Assembly (NCBI GenBank): GCA_028564705.1
Contig: JAPXFQ010000338.1
Coordinates: 248,001 to 312,000 of the forward strand
Direction of reading: 5' to 3'
DNA length: 64,000 nt
Source of the DNA: Apricaphanius iberus
Taxonomy: Eukaryota; Chordata; Actinopteri; Cyprinodontiformes; Aphaniidae
The position numbers were made by a program, and so were the translations under genes. Of this stretch, positions 1-20,591 are shown piece after piece. The notes below the pieces were generated by a model. That model searched no databases and was not told the DNA's origin. It worked only from the letters and a program-made list of their open reading frames with translations. Every line of letters starts with the position of its first letter. Positions within the stretch are counted from its first letter, which is position 1.

Positions 1-206
1 AGTTTGTTTTTGTAAGTTTGTTTGCATTATTAATCATCTATTATAATTTAAAGTTTTATTTTTCACAACATTTTTTTAAACGTTTATAATTGCCACAAAA
101 AACAGGTATTTTACAGGACTGGATGAATGATCTTGATTAATAATCGTGGTTACAATATTGATCAAAATAATCATGATTATTTTTTTGGACATAATCGTGC
201 AGCCCT
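1..206. mobile_element. Right end of a hAT-type DNA transposon remnant
   Basis: The AT-rich stretch repeats the words 'aatcgtg', 'aatcatgatta' and 'attgatcaaaataatc' and ends in 'ataatcgtgcagcccta' (191-206). Read on the other strand, this is the terminal sequence 'TAGGGCTGCACGATTAT' that I recognise from abundant non-autonomous fish hAT elements. The other end is off the left edge of the window. It lies within the last intron of olfm3. The family assignment is from memory of the terminal motif only. Confidence 0.5.
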
Positions 207-1303
207 ACTTTAGAGTTTACAACCGCACATATGATGGAGTACAGCGTTAAGCCTACTGTTGCACACCACAGAGAGCAGAGAGACACCAGAATTAATGGTC
301 AAAACATTGCTAAACTGAGCTAAAGTTATTAGCCTGGATGTTGAAAAATAGCTTTACTGTTTCTTTATTAAACTACTTAGCACGCTGCTTCTAATCTTTG
401 ATATTATTCTTTTAACAAAGTTTGCAATTAGCAGAGGCTAGATGACAACATTTGCAAAGCATAGATTCCATCTGCGTAAAGCTGAGCCTCTGATGGATCT
501 ATGATCATGTCTCCAACCTGCTGCAGGCCCAGAAGCAGCCAATGAGGTCCAAAGGAGATGTATGCAGCTAATCTCTGCTTTGGTATCCCATGTCATGCTT
601 TGTCACAACGTTGGGATGGTAATCTTCAGGTCTGTAGTGATAGCCACTAACAACTGTGTTTTTCATAGCCAAAGCAGAAGTCAAATCCAGGCTTGTCAGC
701 TGCTCAAAATGCACCAAGAAACGGAAGATAGTGATGTTTTTTTGGTTTTTGTTTTTTTTGAGGGGGGTGGACCGGGAAGACAGGATGTTCTGACAAGATG
801 GTAATTGTACAGCCTACACAAACAGAATAATTTACAATTTAATATAAAAAAAATGAAAGTAATCTAAAAGTTGTGAACACCCTGACTCTTGACACTGACT
901 CTTGATGACACAAGCTGGCAACAACCACAGATGCTACCGGAAGTGGATAACAAGTTGCCATAACAACGTGTTGTTCTCTAACATAGGGAAGCCGAAAAGG
1001 TCTTTCACGATAAAGCAGGTATTCCGCCTCCTGCTCTCAGGTAAAAAAATTGCTGGTCAACTCGTAACATTGGCAAGCAGCCGCGCTGTTTTGTTTACAG
1101 TAATGTGTTTTTCTAACTGGAGCCGTGCAGGAACACCCATTGGCAGAACTGTAAACCAGCGTATATGGTAGCAGCAGCTGCAGCAGAGGGAAATTGTTAC
1201 ACTACCAAGAATTTTAACTTGTTATTAGCTGTTTTTGAGAGGATCCTTTTTCACTCCTATTAGTAGGGCTTAGACAAAAAGCAGATTGACAATGGTCTTA
1301 ACT
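207..1303. other. olfm3 intron 5, no gene recognised
   Basis: This is intron sequence of olfm3, whose next exon is off the left edge. Two short open frames here (562-804 and 902-1171) match no family I know and have no splice or codon support. I saw no olfactomedin-domain coding sequence on the minus strand between 1 and 3070. Confidence 0.6.
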
Positions 1304-1900
1304 AGGGATGCACCGATACGGATACCTGTATTGGGGCTGATACTGTTCTAATTTACTCATACCAGCATCAGTTAAAGTTAACCGATACCATTAATCCATA
1401 CTTAAAATGTGAAAACTCTGCAAAATTGTACAGAAAATAGTTAATTTTCAATAGAAATTTGTATTTTGTGGTCGTTTTTATTAACATTTTTCTTTTTATC
1501 TAATTTAGCATTTTTTATATAACAAGCAGAGAAGAAAAAAAAAGACAGAGTAAAAATGCCCTTGATACCAAGACGGGATTAAGAACCCCAAAAATTGAGA
1601 CAAAGGCCGATCTCGAATACTACAACACTATATGTTTTTCCCAGTAACTGAATGCTCTCCGTGTTCTGATATCAACTTTTTACTTTCCTTCACATAGAAA
1701 GTCATCTTACATTAGTTATTCTGTCCTTTTTGTATCGCTGTTCTGTCTTCTCGAAACCCCAGTTAGTCACAGCAGATGGCTTGTACTTAGCCAGGTTCTT
1801 CTAAAGGTTTTTTTGGGTTTTTTTTCCTAATAAAAAGGGAGCTTTTCCCCTCTACTGTCGCTACATGCTTGCTTAAGTAAATAACGAAATGCAATGTGAT
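1304..1900. mobile_element. hAT-type non-autonomous element, approximate extent
   Basis: It starts with 'agggatgcaccgatac' (1304 on), a terminal motif I recognise from fish hAT elements, followed by degenerate 'gatac/ggtatt' words. A similar terminal motif in the opposite orientation appears at 48161-48174 in another element. The right boundary is not clear and 1900 is only a guess at the limit. Confidence 0.4.
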
Positions 1901-1904
1901 GGGT

Positions 1905-2545
1905 AGGGATGGGTATCGTTAAGGATTTATCGATACTACTACTCTTAACGATACTCCTTATTGATCCGGTACTTTATCGGTATCCTTATCAGTATTTTTT
2001 TTTTAAAGACTAAAACAAAAGGGGAAAATAATGAACACAAATAATGAACTATAATTGTTTTATTTTTTAATAATTGGAACAGCAAAGCACAAAAAATAAA
2101 TAACTACAAAATAAAAGTAACAAATTAATAACTTAATAAAACACTATTTAAACAAAATATTTGATATATCAAAAACTTAAAATACTATGTTGTCTATTTA
2201 AAAAAGTTTAAGGTATTCAAATAAAATATATCAAACATAACTTCCCTATAAAACAATGCAGGAGCCAAAATGAAAGATTTTGAATGCTAAAGTATATAGT
2301 GCAAAAATAAGCCCTGAGAACATCGAGAACAACAATATAACATCACCCATCCATTTTCTCTACCGTTGCATCCTGCTGCAGCACTTAGGCTATCTGTTTG
2401 TTTTGGTGTATTTTAGCAAGGTCTTTGGTCAAATTACTTGTGTTCTGGCCTTTGAAAGCAAAGCTTTTATTGCATTTGTGACAGCGTGCATTGTCGGCTT
2501 CTATTTTGGTAAAACAAAGCCAAAGTTTAATTCGCTCTGCCATTG
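1905..2545 (-). mobile_element. hAT transposon relic with an N-terminal BED zinc-finger fragment
   Basis: The left side (1905-2000) has the repeated 'gggtatcgtt', 'ttatcgatac' and 'ggtatcc' words typical of hAT ends. On the minus strand from 2543 to 2385 a short frame begins MAERIKLWLCFTKIEADN and carries C-x2-C (CHKC), then NTSNLTK and a terminal KIH. This is the layout of a BED zinc finger from hAT transposases. One expected zinc ligand is changed: the usual KHL reads KDL. The frame then stops at 2385, so it is a broken fragment rather than a working transposase. Confidence 0.55.
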
Positions 2546-3064
2546 TGTCTGTGTAACTAATGGTAAGCGAAGCTTGTAGTGAGAGCACTGCGCAGCAGTC
2601 GCTCCTCCCACCATCAGTCCTCACGGCGTGTCTGTTTTTTAAGGAGGAGCCATTGATTACACTGATTGGAATAATGACCTAAAGGATTAATTGGAATGTA
2701 TGAATGATTGCATTGAACTAACAGTCTTACAAAGCTACATCTCCAAAGAAAAACTATTTTAGCAGCTGTCACAGACAAGCCATATGCAGTTTACATATAT
2801 AGGAGAAACGTGTAGAAGTCATATACAATTTGAGATTAGCATAACCTTTAAGTGCTTTTTAAAATAATGCAGTGTAGTTGTAGCTTGAAGACTTGTTGGT
2901 AATTTATCCCAACGAAAAGGAATAAAAAGCAGCAATATCTTTATTTTCGAGTCAGATGGCTTTTATCTAGAATAACTGTTTCAAGATTATGTTAATTATA
3001 TTAGACCCTAGGTAAATAACTTATAAACATCCTTTCACAAAGTGGAAGTGGAAATTTTAAGTCA

Positions 3065-13728
<10,664 letters not shown>

Positions 13729-14060
13729 TGTGCTCCACCTTGACTTCAACAACACTAGATAACAACAATCGCAAGTTTGTTTGTTTTTTCTCTTTTTTAT
13801 ATCCGTGCGCCTTGGCTGTTGCGTCCTTCTCTACTCTGTGGTAAAAACCGAGACTTCAAAGGCAGCAGGAGGAGGGCGGCACGTCCAACCACTCGTGTCC
13901 GTCACGCGTGCCATCCGGCCGAGCGGGGAGAAACCTCGCATCCAGGAGGAGGGAAAAAGTTTGTGGGCACGCACGCGGCGAAAATCCGAGCTAATCGTTC
14001 AGAGGACCCTACACCACGGATGTGACATCATCCAGACGCCCGGCTTGGCTTTAAATGAGC
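13729..14060 (-). promoter_or_regulatory. olfm3: Putative olfm3 5' UTR and CpG-rich promoter
   Basis: This stretch has many more CpG dinucleotides than the DNA around it, especially 13870-14005 ('gtccgtcacgcgtgcc', 'cacgcacgcggcgaaaatcc'). On the minus strand a TATA-like TTTAAA lies at 14055-14050 and a CRE/AP-1-like TGACATCA (read on the plus strand) at 14023-14030. That would put initiation near 14020 and give a 5' UTR of about 290 nt. This is inference from composition and motifs only. Confidence 0.45.
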
Positions 14061-15237
14061 CCAGCTTGCTTGTGTGAGGAGGATCCACCGGCAGCTGCGC
14101 AGCGACAAAAGTTGCAGCTGGTAGTATTCAGGGGAAAATAAGAAGGTGGTGCCGAGACACTGCTGCGTCTTTGTCACTGTGCATAGATAGGGAGTAGGAG
14201 CTCTAGGATTGGTGGCTACATAAAAGGCGTATGAAAAACACAGTTTGGTTTCAATGAGTTTTAAGGGGGTGAACAATGTTCCGAAACTATTAGTCCTCAA
14301 TATTTTAATTCAAACTGTAGCAAATTTAGTACATTCAAGTATGGAACTCCAATTATTTCTTGAAAAGGAACCAACAAAAAATTAAAAGATCAAAATAGTT
14401 AATTAATTCAATCTCTCAAGCTGCTGTATCTGCGAATTTATCTGTTCGATGACTAAAGCTTACTGTATCATCTATTTAGCAATGTAACAATTTTCTATGT
14501 TTACATATATCTGTGAAGCAAAATAAAAACATCAACACTGAGTCTCATCAGATGAGAACATTAGAGTCCCTAACCTTGTCTCTTCAGGTAGTGATTTTTA
14601 GGTTTAAATAGCACGTTTTTGTGGGGAAACAAACTGAAGAAAAACACATGGGGTATGCCACATCAGAATAACTGTTCTCAGAGCCATGTCAGAAATCACA
14701 TGATTGTTGTTGATTATGCCAGAGTTTTTGTTTTTATGTAGCAAAGTTTGTAAATTTCTAATATTTCAAACTCTAGCATACTGAGATTACCCAGAGAGCA
14801 TTTGCTTAGGGTGCCATTTTGTAGGGTACCAGATCTCTAAGGTACTGCTCTTAGATAACATTTCTTTTAACAATGTCTTCCTCATTGGACAAACCCTTGT
14901 ATGAATCTTGTCCCTAATAACTCCAATTTGAAACAGAGATTTTAGAATTTCTCCTTTTGTCTTCACTGGCCGTTGTGCTATGTATTGATGTGTCAAACAT
15001 AATCTCATCACTCTTAAGCAAATTTCAGATTCATTCTCAGCTGTCTTCTACTCCATTGTTTTCTGTGTGTAAATTTACTATAATGTTTCAAGCTGTAGGA
15101 AAGCAAGTGTTTACTATGTTCCAAACGATAAAGGGCATTTCGGAGAAGATGTCTCACTAAGCACATTCAAAGGAGCGTTTACTCTCCTTGACAGTGCATG
15201 CCTAAAACAGTTTATTTCTAATGACTTGTTTTCACTG
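14061..15237. other. Intergenic, nothing recognised
   Basis: The proximal upstream region of olfm3. Short open frames on both strands overlap each other and match no family. Confidence 0.5.
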
Positions 15238-15580
15238 TGGGGCTGCACGGTGGAACAGTGGCAGTGCTGCAATGTACCGTTACCTTGCAGCTAGAAGGTT
15301 GTAGGTTTTTATCCAAGCCCAGGGGCTTTCTGCATGGAGTTTGCATGTTCTCCCTGTCCATGTGTGGGTTCCCTCCAGGTACTCCGGCTTCCTCCCACAG
15401 TCCAAAAACGTGACTGTCAGGTTAATTGGTCTCTCTCAATTTTCCTCAGGTGAGTGTGTGTGCATGGCTCTCTGTCATGTCTGTCTCTGTGTTGCCCTGC
15501 TATGGGCTGGCGACCTGTCCAGGGTGTACCCCGCCTCTTGCCTGTTGACAGCTGGAGTTAGGCTGTTGTTTAGAGTATGG
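15238..15580 (+). repeat. tRNA-derived SINE, widespread teleost family
   Basis: It begins 'ggggctgcacggtggaacag' and continues through 'gagtttgcatgttctccctg', 'actccggcttcctcccacag', 'ggttaattggtctctctc' and 'ggcgacctgtccagggtgta', ending near 'gacagctggagttaggc'. I recognise this order from a very common fish SINE. The promoter region is degenerate. Other relatives in the window are at 24676-24930, 58640-58960 and 60495-60720. Confidence 0.8.
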
Positions 15581-15599
15581 ATGGATGTTTTCCCTGTTA

Positions 15600-17104
15600 A
15601 ACACTGGAAATTAGATTTCCCTCTTTCTCACAGCCTTGTTAAAGAGCGAACAGAATAACGTAAGGAAACAACCTTTTCTTACTTGACTAATCTGAACTGA
15701 TTGAAACACGGGAAATATTTCTGATTTAGCAGATCTCATTACTGCATGGAGGGATTTAGAACCTGTCATATTACTGAAACTAATGACACAAAGCTTTTTG
15801 TGGTGCAGTGCAGTTATAGCGGGCCTGTCTGGCTGGAGCTATTAGTCACATACTCTAATATGACACATTGTTTTCAAATAACTGAGATGCTGTGTTAAAT
15901 AATTTGTGGGGCACTCATTGTGCATGCAAATATAATTTAGTGTTTTGGCAAAGCTCAAGCTGTTCAACCCTAGTTGGTTTTTTTTAAAGATGCCTCAGGC
16001 TATTTTTTTTCCTGTCAGAGCAATAAATATTTGATTTTATTAGCTTCAGGATTTTAACATGTATAAATCCTATTGAGTATGGACTATGTCTGGCTTCCTT
16101 TGTGGTGTGTACCAAGGGCCTCTGAGTGTGAGTGCTGTAGCGTAGTGTTGCCTAGATTGCTTTGCTCCTCTTGCTTCCAGCTTCAGTCGCCACCTAAGGA
16201 AGGACAAGTGCATAAGTCCCTCCCTGATGGTCTGAGCTTCTCTCTGGTCAAAACTCTCACAACCCCTCCCCGTGGCTCACCATGTCAAATTGGTTAGCTT
16301 GTGGTCTAAGGCTAAGATTGTGAGGAATCTCCGACTAGTCTGGAACCCCAGAGGTGTAGTGTGCATGGCCCACCAGTATGCGAATAAGCCCTGACACCAA
16401 TCCAGTTCCCAGCTTTGAGTTAAATAGCATGTCCATGGCATGACTTAAAACTGCTTCTGCATATCGCTGCAGGATCTGTGATGTGCCAATGAGGAAGGCA
16501 TACGTACACATTGGCTAATGATGTTGGACTGGCAGTCACAAGGCATAGTTAGTGTGCTACTGCAGGGTAATCCCACCATACCCCAGCCATCTTGTTCCAC
16601 ATTCTGGGATCCAGAGGTATGCCGTTTTGTCCCAGGCAACCACACATCCACACACTCTCTGTCCAGGCGCACAGCGTCTTCTTCTTTTTCGTATGGCTGG
16701 TTCCCTTTGTATGTTGCATCACATTTTATGTAATTTTTACTTTCTTCATTGCCATTTTCCTGCTTGTAAGACAATCTGCTATTTATATGAGTTATTGGGA
16801 CCAATTGAGAAGCAAGAAACCAAAACTGGACCCCCCCACCCCTCCGGTCAACCCTGCATATGATAGACAGTGGACAGTGCATAAGTTACAGGCTATTAAC
16901 AGTTAGTGCACAACTCTAAAGTGGAATGACAATTATAGTACTTGTACAAAGATACAAAGCTTTTTACAAATAATCAGTAAATCATGGTCAACTCCTGTAA
17001 CTTTGATAGTGAAGAAAATCAAACTCTACATTCAAATCTAACCACATTAGTAATTAGTGTCCACATATTTATAATTTAAGTTCAATATAAATACAGCTGA
17101 ACTC
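15600..17104. other. Intergenic, nothing recognised
   Basis: Includes 16445-16882, where open frames occur on both strands and in several phases. No protein family was recognised, and no splice or codon evidence favours one of them. Confidence 0.5.
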
Positions 17105-17108
17105 TTAA

Positions 17109-17478
17109 CACTAGAAGACCCAGGATTTTTTGCTCTACCTATAAAGCCCACAGGTAAGCCGAAAGGCTGGATGGCCCCCTGTGAACCCTCCTTTTGTTAT
17201 GTAAACGGGGCAATCACTGGGACACCACAGGAGGGGGGATATGCAGAGCCACTTCACTCAAAACACCTTGACATAAAATGGGGGAGGGGGACAATCAGGT
17301 AGGAGCAGTATTGCTAACTGACTGTCTGAGCAGAACATATGAGCTGAATCAAAATGTAATATATGTAGAAGGATGTAGACGTTATCAGAACCCTACAACA
17401 CTGGGCTTCCAACATCCCCACCAGACACATAAGAAAAGTAATAGAACAGAACCACATCAAATAAAGCACTCAAAATCT
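17109..17478 (+). repeat. piggyBac left inverted end
   Basis: Begins CACTAGAAGACCCAGG and ends '...cactcaaaatct'. From 'ctacctataaagcccacagg' (about 17136) inward it matches the reverse complement of the right end with only scattered differences. The outer 27 bp or so differ, apart from the first 8 bases. Such arms likely carry the transposase binding sites and the promoter. Confidence 0.9.
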
Positions 17479-18088
17479 ATGGTAGCCCCACTAGTCATTT
17501 ACAGAATTGCTCATCAAGTTGATATCTGTACAAGATTTATTTTATGTAACATTTTTTTCAAACTGAGATACACCCGAAACACATTTGATTTGTTATATTT
17601 AAGAATTTGTACATTGTTTTTGTCTGTTTTGCTCTTTCCCTCTATTTTCTCTTTTCCTGTCTCTCCCTGTCTCAACTCATAAAAACCAGACTGACTGTTG
17701 CTGTTTGCCCACACTGTGATGTTATGTTATTTCAAAGATATGATATTATATGTCTGATTTCAAAATATCAGTTATGTATTTGAGCAGTGCCAGGTTCTGC
17801 TCAACTCCTCAGGTCACCTTTACGCAGAGGACAAAAGACATTCACACCTCAATTCTCACACATGCTCAGAGGACGCACCCAAGCGGCATTGCCATGCGAA
17901 TAACCAATGTGGCTGATGTGACTGCAACCACCCCGACTAGTTTTGTGGCCGTTGACCCACCTGACTCCTTGACGACTCACTAATTACTGTTTATCACATT
18001 GTGGATAAATAGCTCACTGCAAAAAGCCTACCACTTCAGTACCCTCAAAAATTCTGTGGCGTACAAACCTCCTCTCCAAGGAACGAAG

Positions 18089-18209
18089 ATGCAGAGAAGA
18101 TTCAGCACTCAACAGGCACTGGAAATGGTCCTGGAAGGAATAAACCCTTGTGACTCAGATGGAGAAGAGATAAACGTTCAGCCGGATTCGGACTCTGAGC
18201 AGTCTTCAG
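18089..18209 (+). CDS. piggyBac transposase exon 1
   Basis: ATG at 18089 in the context 'acgaagatgc'. It encodes 40 residues rich in Asp, Glu and Ser plus the first base of codon 41. The donor is GTAAGA at 18210. An in-frame upstream ATG at 17999 would add 30 residues, but the family start resembles the 18089 site. Confidence 0.8.
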
Positions 18210-19982
18210 GTAAGATTCAATTTCATATTATTTGTTATTTTATATTTCATTTCAGGCAGGAAGGTGGAAATAGTGGTGCACATATCACCATGTGAATAGA
18301 GTTTTGGGGCTTCTTTCATCAGACAGCCTCCATTTTGTTTCTGAGTGCAGGCCTCCGTTTGTTTCTTTTGGTTCTTATCCTGAGGTCCTTGCACCTTAGC
18401 ACATTAGCCAACCTATTTGAGATGTACTGGAATGATTATTATTATTATTATTATTAATTCATAATTTGAATTTGTTCCCATTGCAGATGAGGAGACTGCT
18501 CCTCAGCCAAAAAAGAGAGCTCGGGTGGGGACTGACCAGACAGAGACGGCGAAAGATGGCACAGTGTGGTGTGAAAAACAGGTGGGGAAAAGTCTCCATT
18601 TCACCCCTCCATCTCCATACGGCGCAGATGGAGAGCCAACGGCTAAGGCCAGGAGGTCCATCTTGAGTCGTCTTCAGAGCTTCCTGTGTTTTATCACTCT
18701 GGAAATGCTAAGTTCCATTCGACACTGTACTGTTGAACATGCACGGCAAATGGAGCATGTGGACTGGTTCATGGCCCTCCCTGAACTAATGGCATTTATT
18801 GCTATTGTTATCTTGCGGGGGCTGACCAAGGTTCCATCACTGCATGACTGCTGGTCAGCAAACCTGGGAAACCCCCAGATCATGACAACTATGTCCCGAA
18901 ATCGCTTCCAAGAAATCATGCAACACCTACGCTTTGACGACAAGGACACCCGCAGTGAGCGAGCAAAGACGGATAAGTTTGCTGCAATTTCCGGTGTGTG
19001 GGGTTCGTTTGTCACCAACTGCATCACATCCTACAACCCTGGTCGACACATCACCATTGATGAACAGCTTTTCCCGTCAAAGACTTGCTGCTGTTTCCTG
19101 CAATACATTTCAACAAAACCTGACAAGTTTGGGATCAAGTTTTGGGTGGCTTGTGACTTGAAATCCAAATACATCTGCAATGTCCTCCCATATCTTGGCA
19201 AGGACCCCAGTCGTTCCAGTGGAGAGAGACTGTCCGAAAATGTAGTGATGAGGCTGATGGAACCATTCCTGGACAAGGGCAGAAATGTTACCACGGACAA
19301 TTTCTTTACATCGCTGTCACTGGCACAAAGACTGCTTAGCCGGAAAACCACCATCCTCGGCACAGTCAACAGGATTCGGCGAGAAATTCCACAATCAACA
19401 AGACAGAGGGACCGTGATGAATTCACCACTCAGGTATTTTCAACCACTGGTGCCACGCTAACGGTGTATGCGCCCAAACGGAAGAAGACAGTATACATTC
19501 TCAGCAGCATGCACCGCATCATTCAGACTGAGAATACCACCAAACGGAAGCCAAACACTGTCACCCTTTACAACACCACAAAGTGCGGCGTTGATGTGAT
19601 GGACCAGATGGTGCGGGAGTACACTGTCCGCAGAGGAACACGGCGCTGGCCAGTCGCTGTGTTCTATAACATGATTGATATGGCAGCACTGAATGCACAT
19701 GTGCTCTATCAAGCATGTACCGGGAGGCAGGAGAGACGGGTGGACTTCCTGGTGGAGCTTGCAAGAGAGTTGGCTCATTCTCATGTGGGTGCAAAGCAGG
19801 CACAAAGGGAACAATTGCTTCGGCTACAACCTTCAACACCTAGCCCTGGGAAAAGAGCACTGTGTCAGGTTAAAAATCAGTGTAAAAGCAATCATGCCAC
19901 TCTGCGATGTATAGGCTGTTACAAATACACATGTGGCAAATGCAGAAAGGAGACGGCTTGGCAGTGCATGGATTGTGAGTGA
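18089..19982 (+). CDS. piggyBac-type transposase, two exons
   Basis: Exon 1 is 18089-18209 and exon 2 is 18487-19982, joined across GTAAGA...TTGCAG with codon 41 split (G|AT). The product is 538 residues, within the usual piggyBac range. It starts MQRRFSTQQALEMVLE, followed by an acidic Asp/Ser/Glu stretch typical of the family N-terminus. PKKRARV (about residue 49) is an SV40-like nuclear localisation signal. The DDE_Tnp_1_7 core carries Asp232 (TIDEQL), Asp311 (TTDNFFTS) and Asp410 (GVDVMDQM), the catalytic triad. Near the C-terminus, C-x6-C, C-x2-C, C-x2-C and C-x2-C pairs form the cysteine-rich zinc-binding domain that contacts the transposon ends. In the family it cuts and pastes the element at TTAA without a footprint. 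Antisense frames over this gene are shadows. Confidence 0.93.
18487..19982 (+). CDS. piggyBac transposase exon 2
   Basis: The acceptor 'cccattgcag' ends at 18486. The exon supplies residues 41-538: the NLS (PKKRARV), the catalytic core and the cysteine-rich tail. TGA at 19980-19982. No in-frame stop or frameshift was seen over 1.5 kb. Confidence 0.93.
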
Positions 19983-20083
19983 TTATTGAAATGTACTCAC
20001 CTCACTCATTGTTACATACTGTTTAGTTTTCTCTGTGTGCTTGAAAACTCAAATTTACCTGAGGGAGTCACCCCAAAGGGATC

Positions 20084-20089
20084 AATAAA
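20084..20089 (+). terminator. Polyadenylation signal of the piggyBac transposase
   Basis: AATAAA, 102 bp after the transposase stop codon and before the right inverted end. Confidence 0.7.
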
Positions 20090-20208
20090 GTTTTAAGCCT
20101 AAGTTCTAAGTCTCACTCACTTCCACTCTCTAACACTGTATCCTGATAATACTTTTTTATTATTATTATTATTAGTAAATATCATGAAGACCCAGTTGGG
20201 ATAACCCC

Positions 20209-20587
20209 AGATTTTGAGTGCTTTATTTGATGTGGTTCTATTCTATTACTTTTCTTATGTGTCTGGTGGGGATGTTGGAAGCCCAGTGTTGTAGGGTTCT
20301 GATAACGTCTACATCCTTCTACATTTATTACATTTTGATTCAGCTCATATATTCTGCTCAGACAGTCAGTTAGCAATCCTGCTCCTACCTGATTCTCCCC
20401 CTCCCCCATTTTATGTCAAGGTGTTTTGAGTGAAGTGGCTCAGCATATCCCCCCCCCTGTGGTGTCCCAGTGATTGCCCCGTTTACATAACAAAAGGAAG
20501 GTTCACAGGGGGCCATCCAGCCTTTCGGCTTACCTGTGGGCTTTATAGGTAGAAAAGCCAAATGGCTGCTCTCTGGTAGTTCTAGTG
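20209..20587 (-). repeat. piggyBac right inverted end
   Basis: Read inward on the minus strand it begins CACTAGAACTACCAGAGAGC and continues into the shared 'ctacctataaagcccacagg' block. It is about 9 bp longer than the left arm. The extra length and mismatches are all in the outer 40 bp. Confidence 0.9.
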
Positions 20588-20591
20588 TTAA

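Larger units (their letters stand above)
17109..20587 (+). mobile_element. Complete piggyBac-type DNA transposon
   Basis: A 3479-bp element flanked by TTAA on both sides (17105-17108 and 20588-20591), the target duplication of piggyBac elements. Both tips read CACTAGAA inward. Behind the tips lie inverted repeats of about 370 bp (17109-17478 and 20209-20587), nearly identical for most of their length. Between them is a two-exon transposase gene (18089-19982) with all three catalytic aspartates and a C-terminal cysteine-rich domain, followed by AATAAA at 20084-20089. No stop or frameshift was seen, so this copy may be recent and possibly active. It sits in the olfm3-col11a1 spacer. Confidence 0.93.

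Noticed and set aside
16445..16882. 145-codon minus-strand open frame
   Set aside because: Three plus-strand frames are equally open over the same DNA. No protein family, splice sites or codon pattern support any of them.
19031..19839. Several antisense frames of 92-132 codons
   Set aside because: They are shadows of the piggyBac transposase exon on the plus strand.
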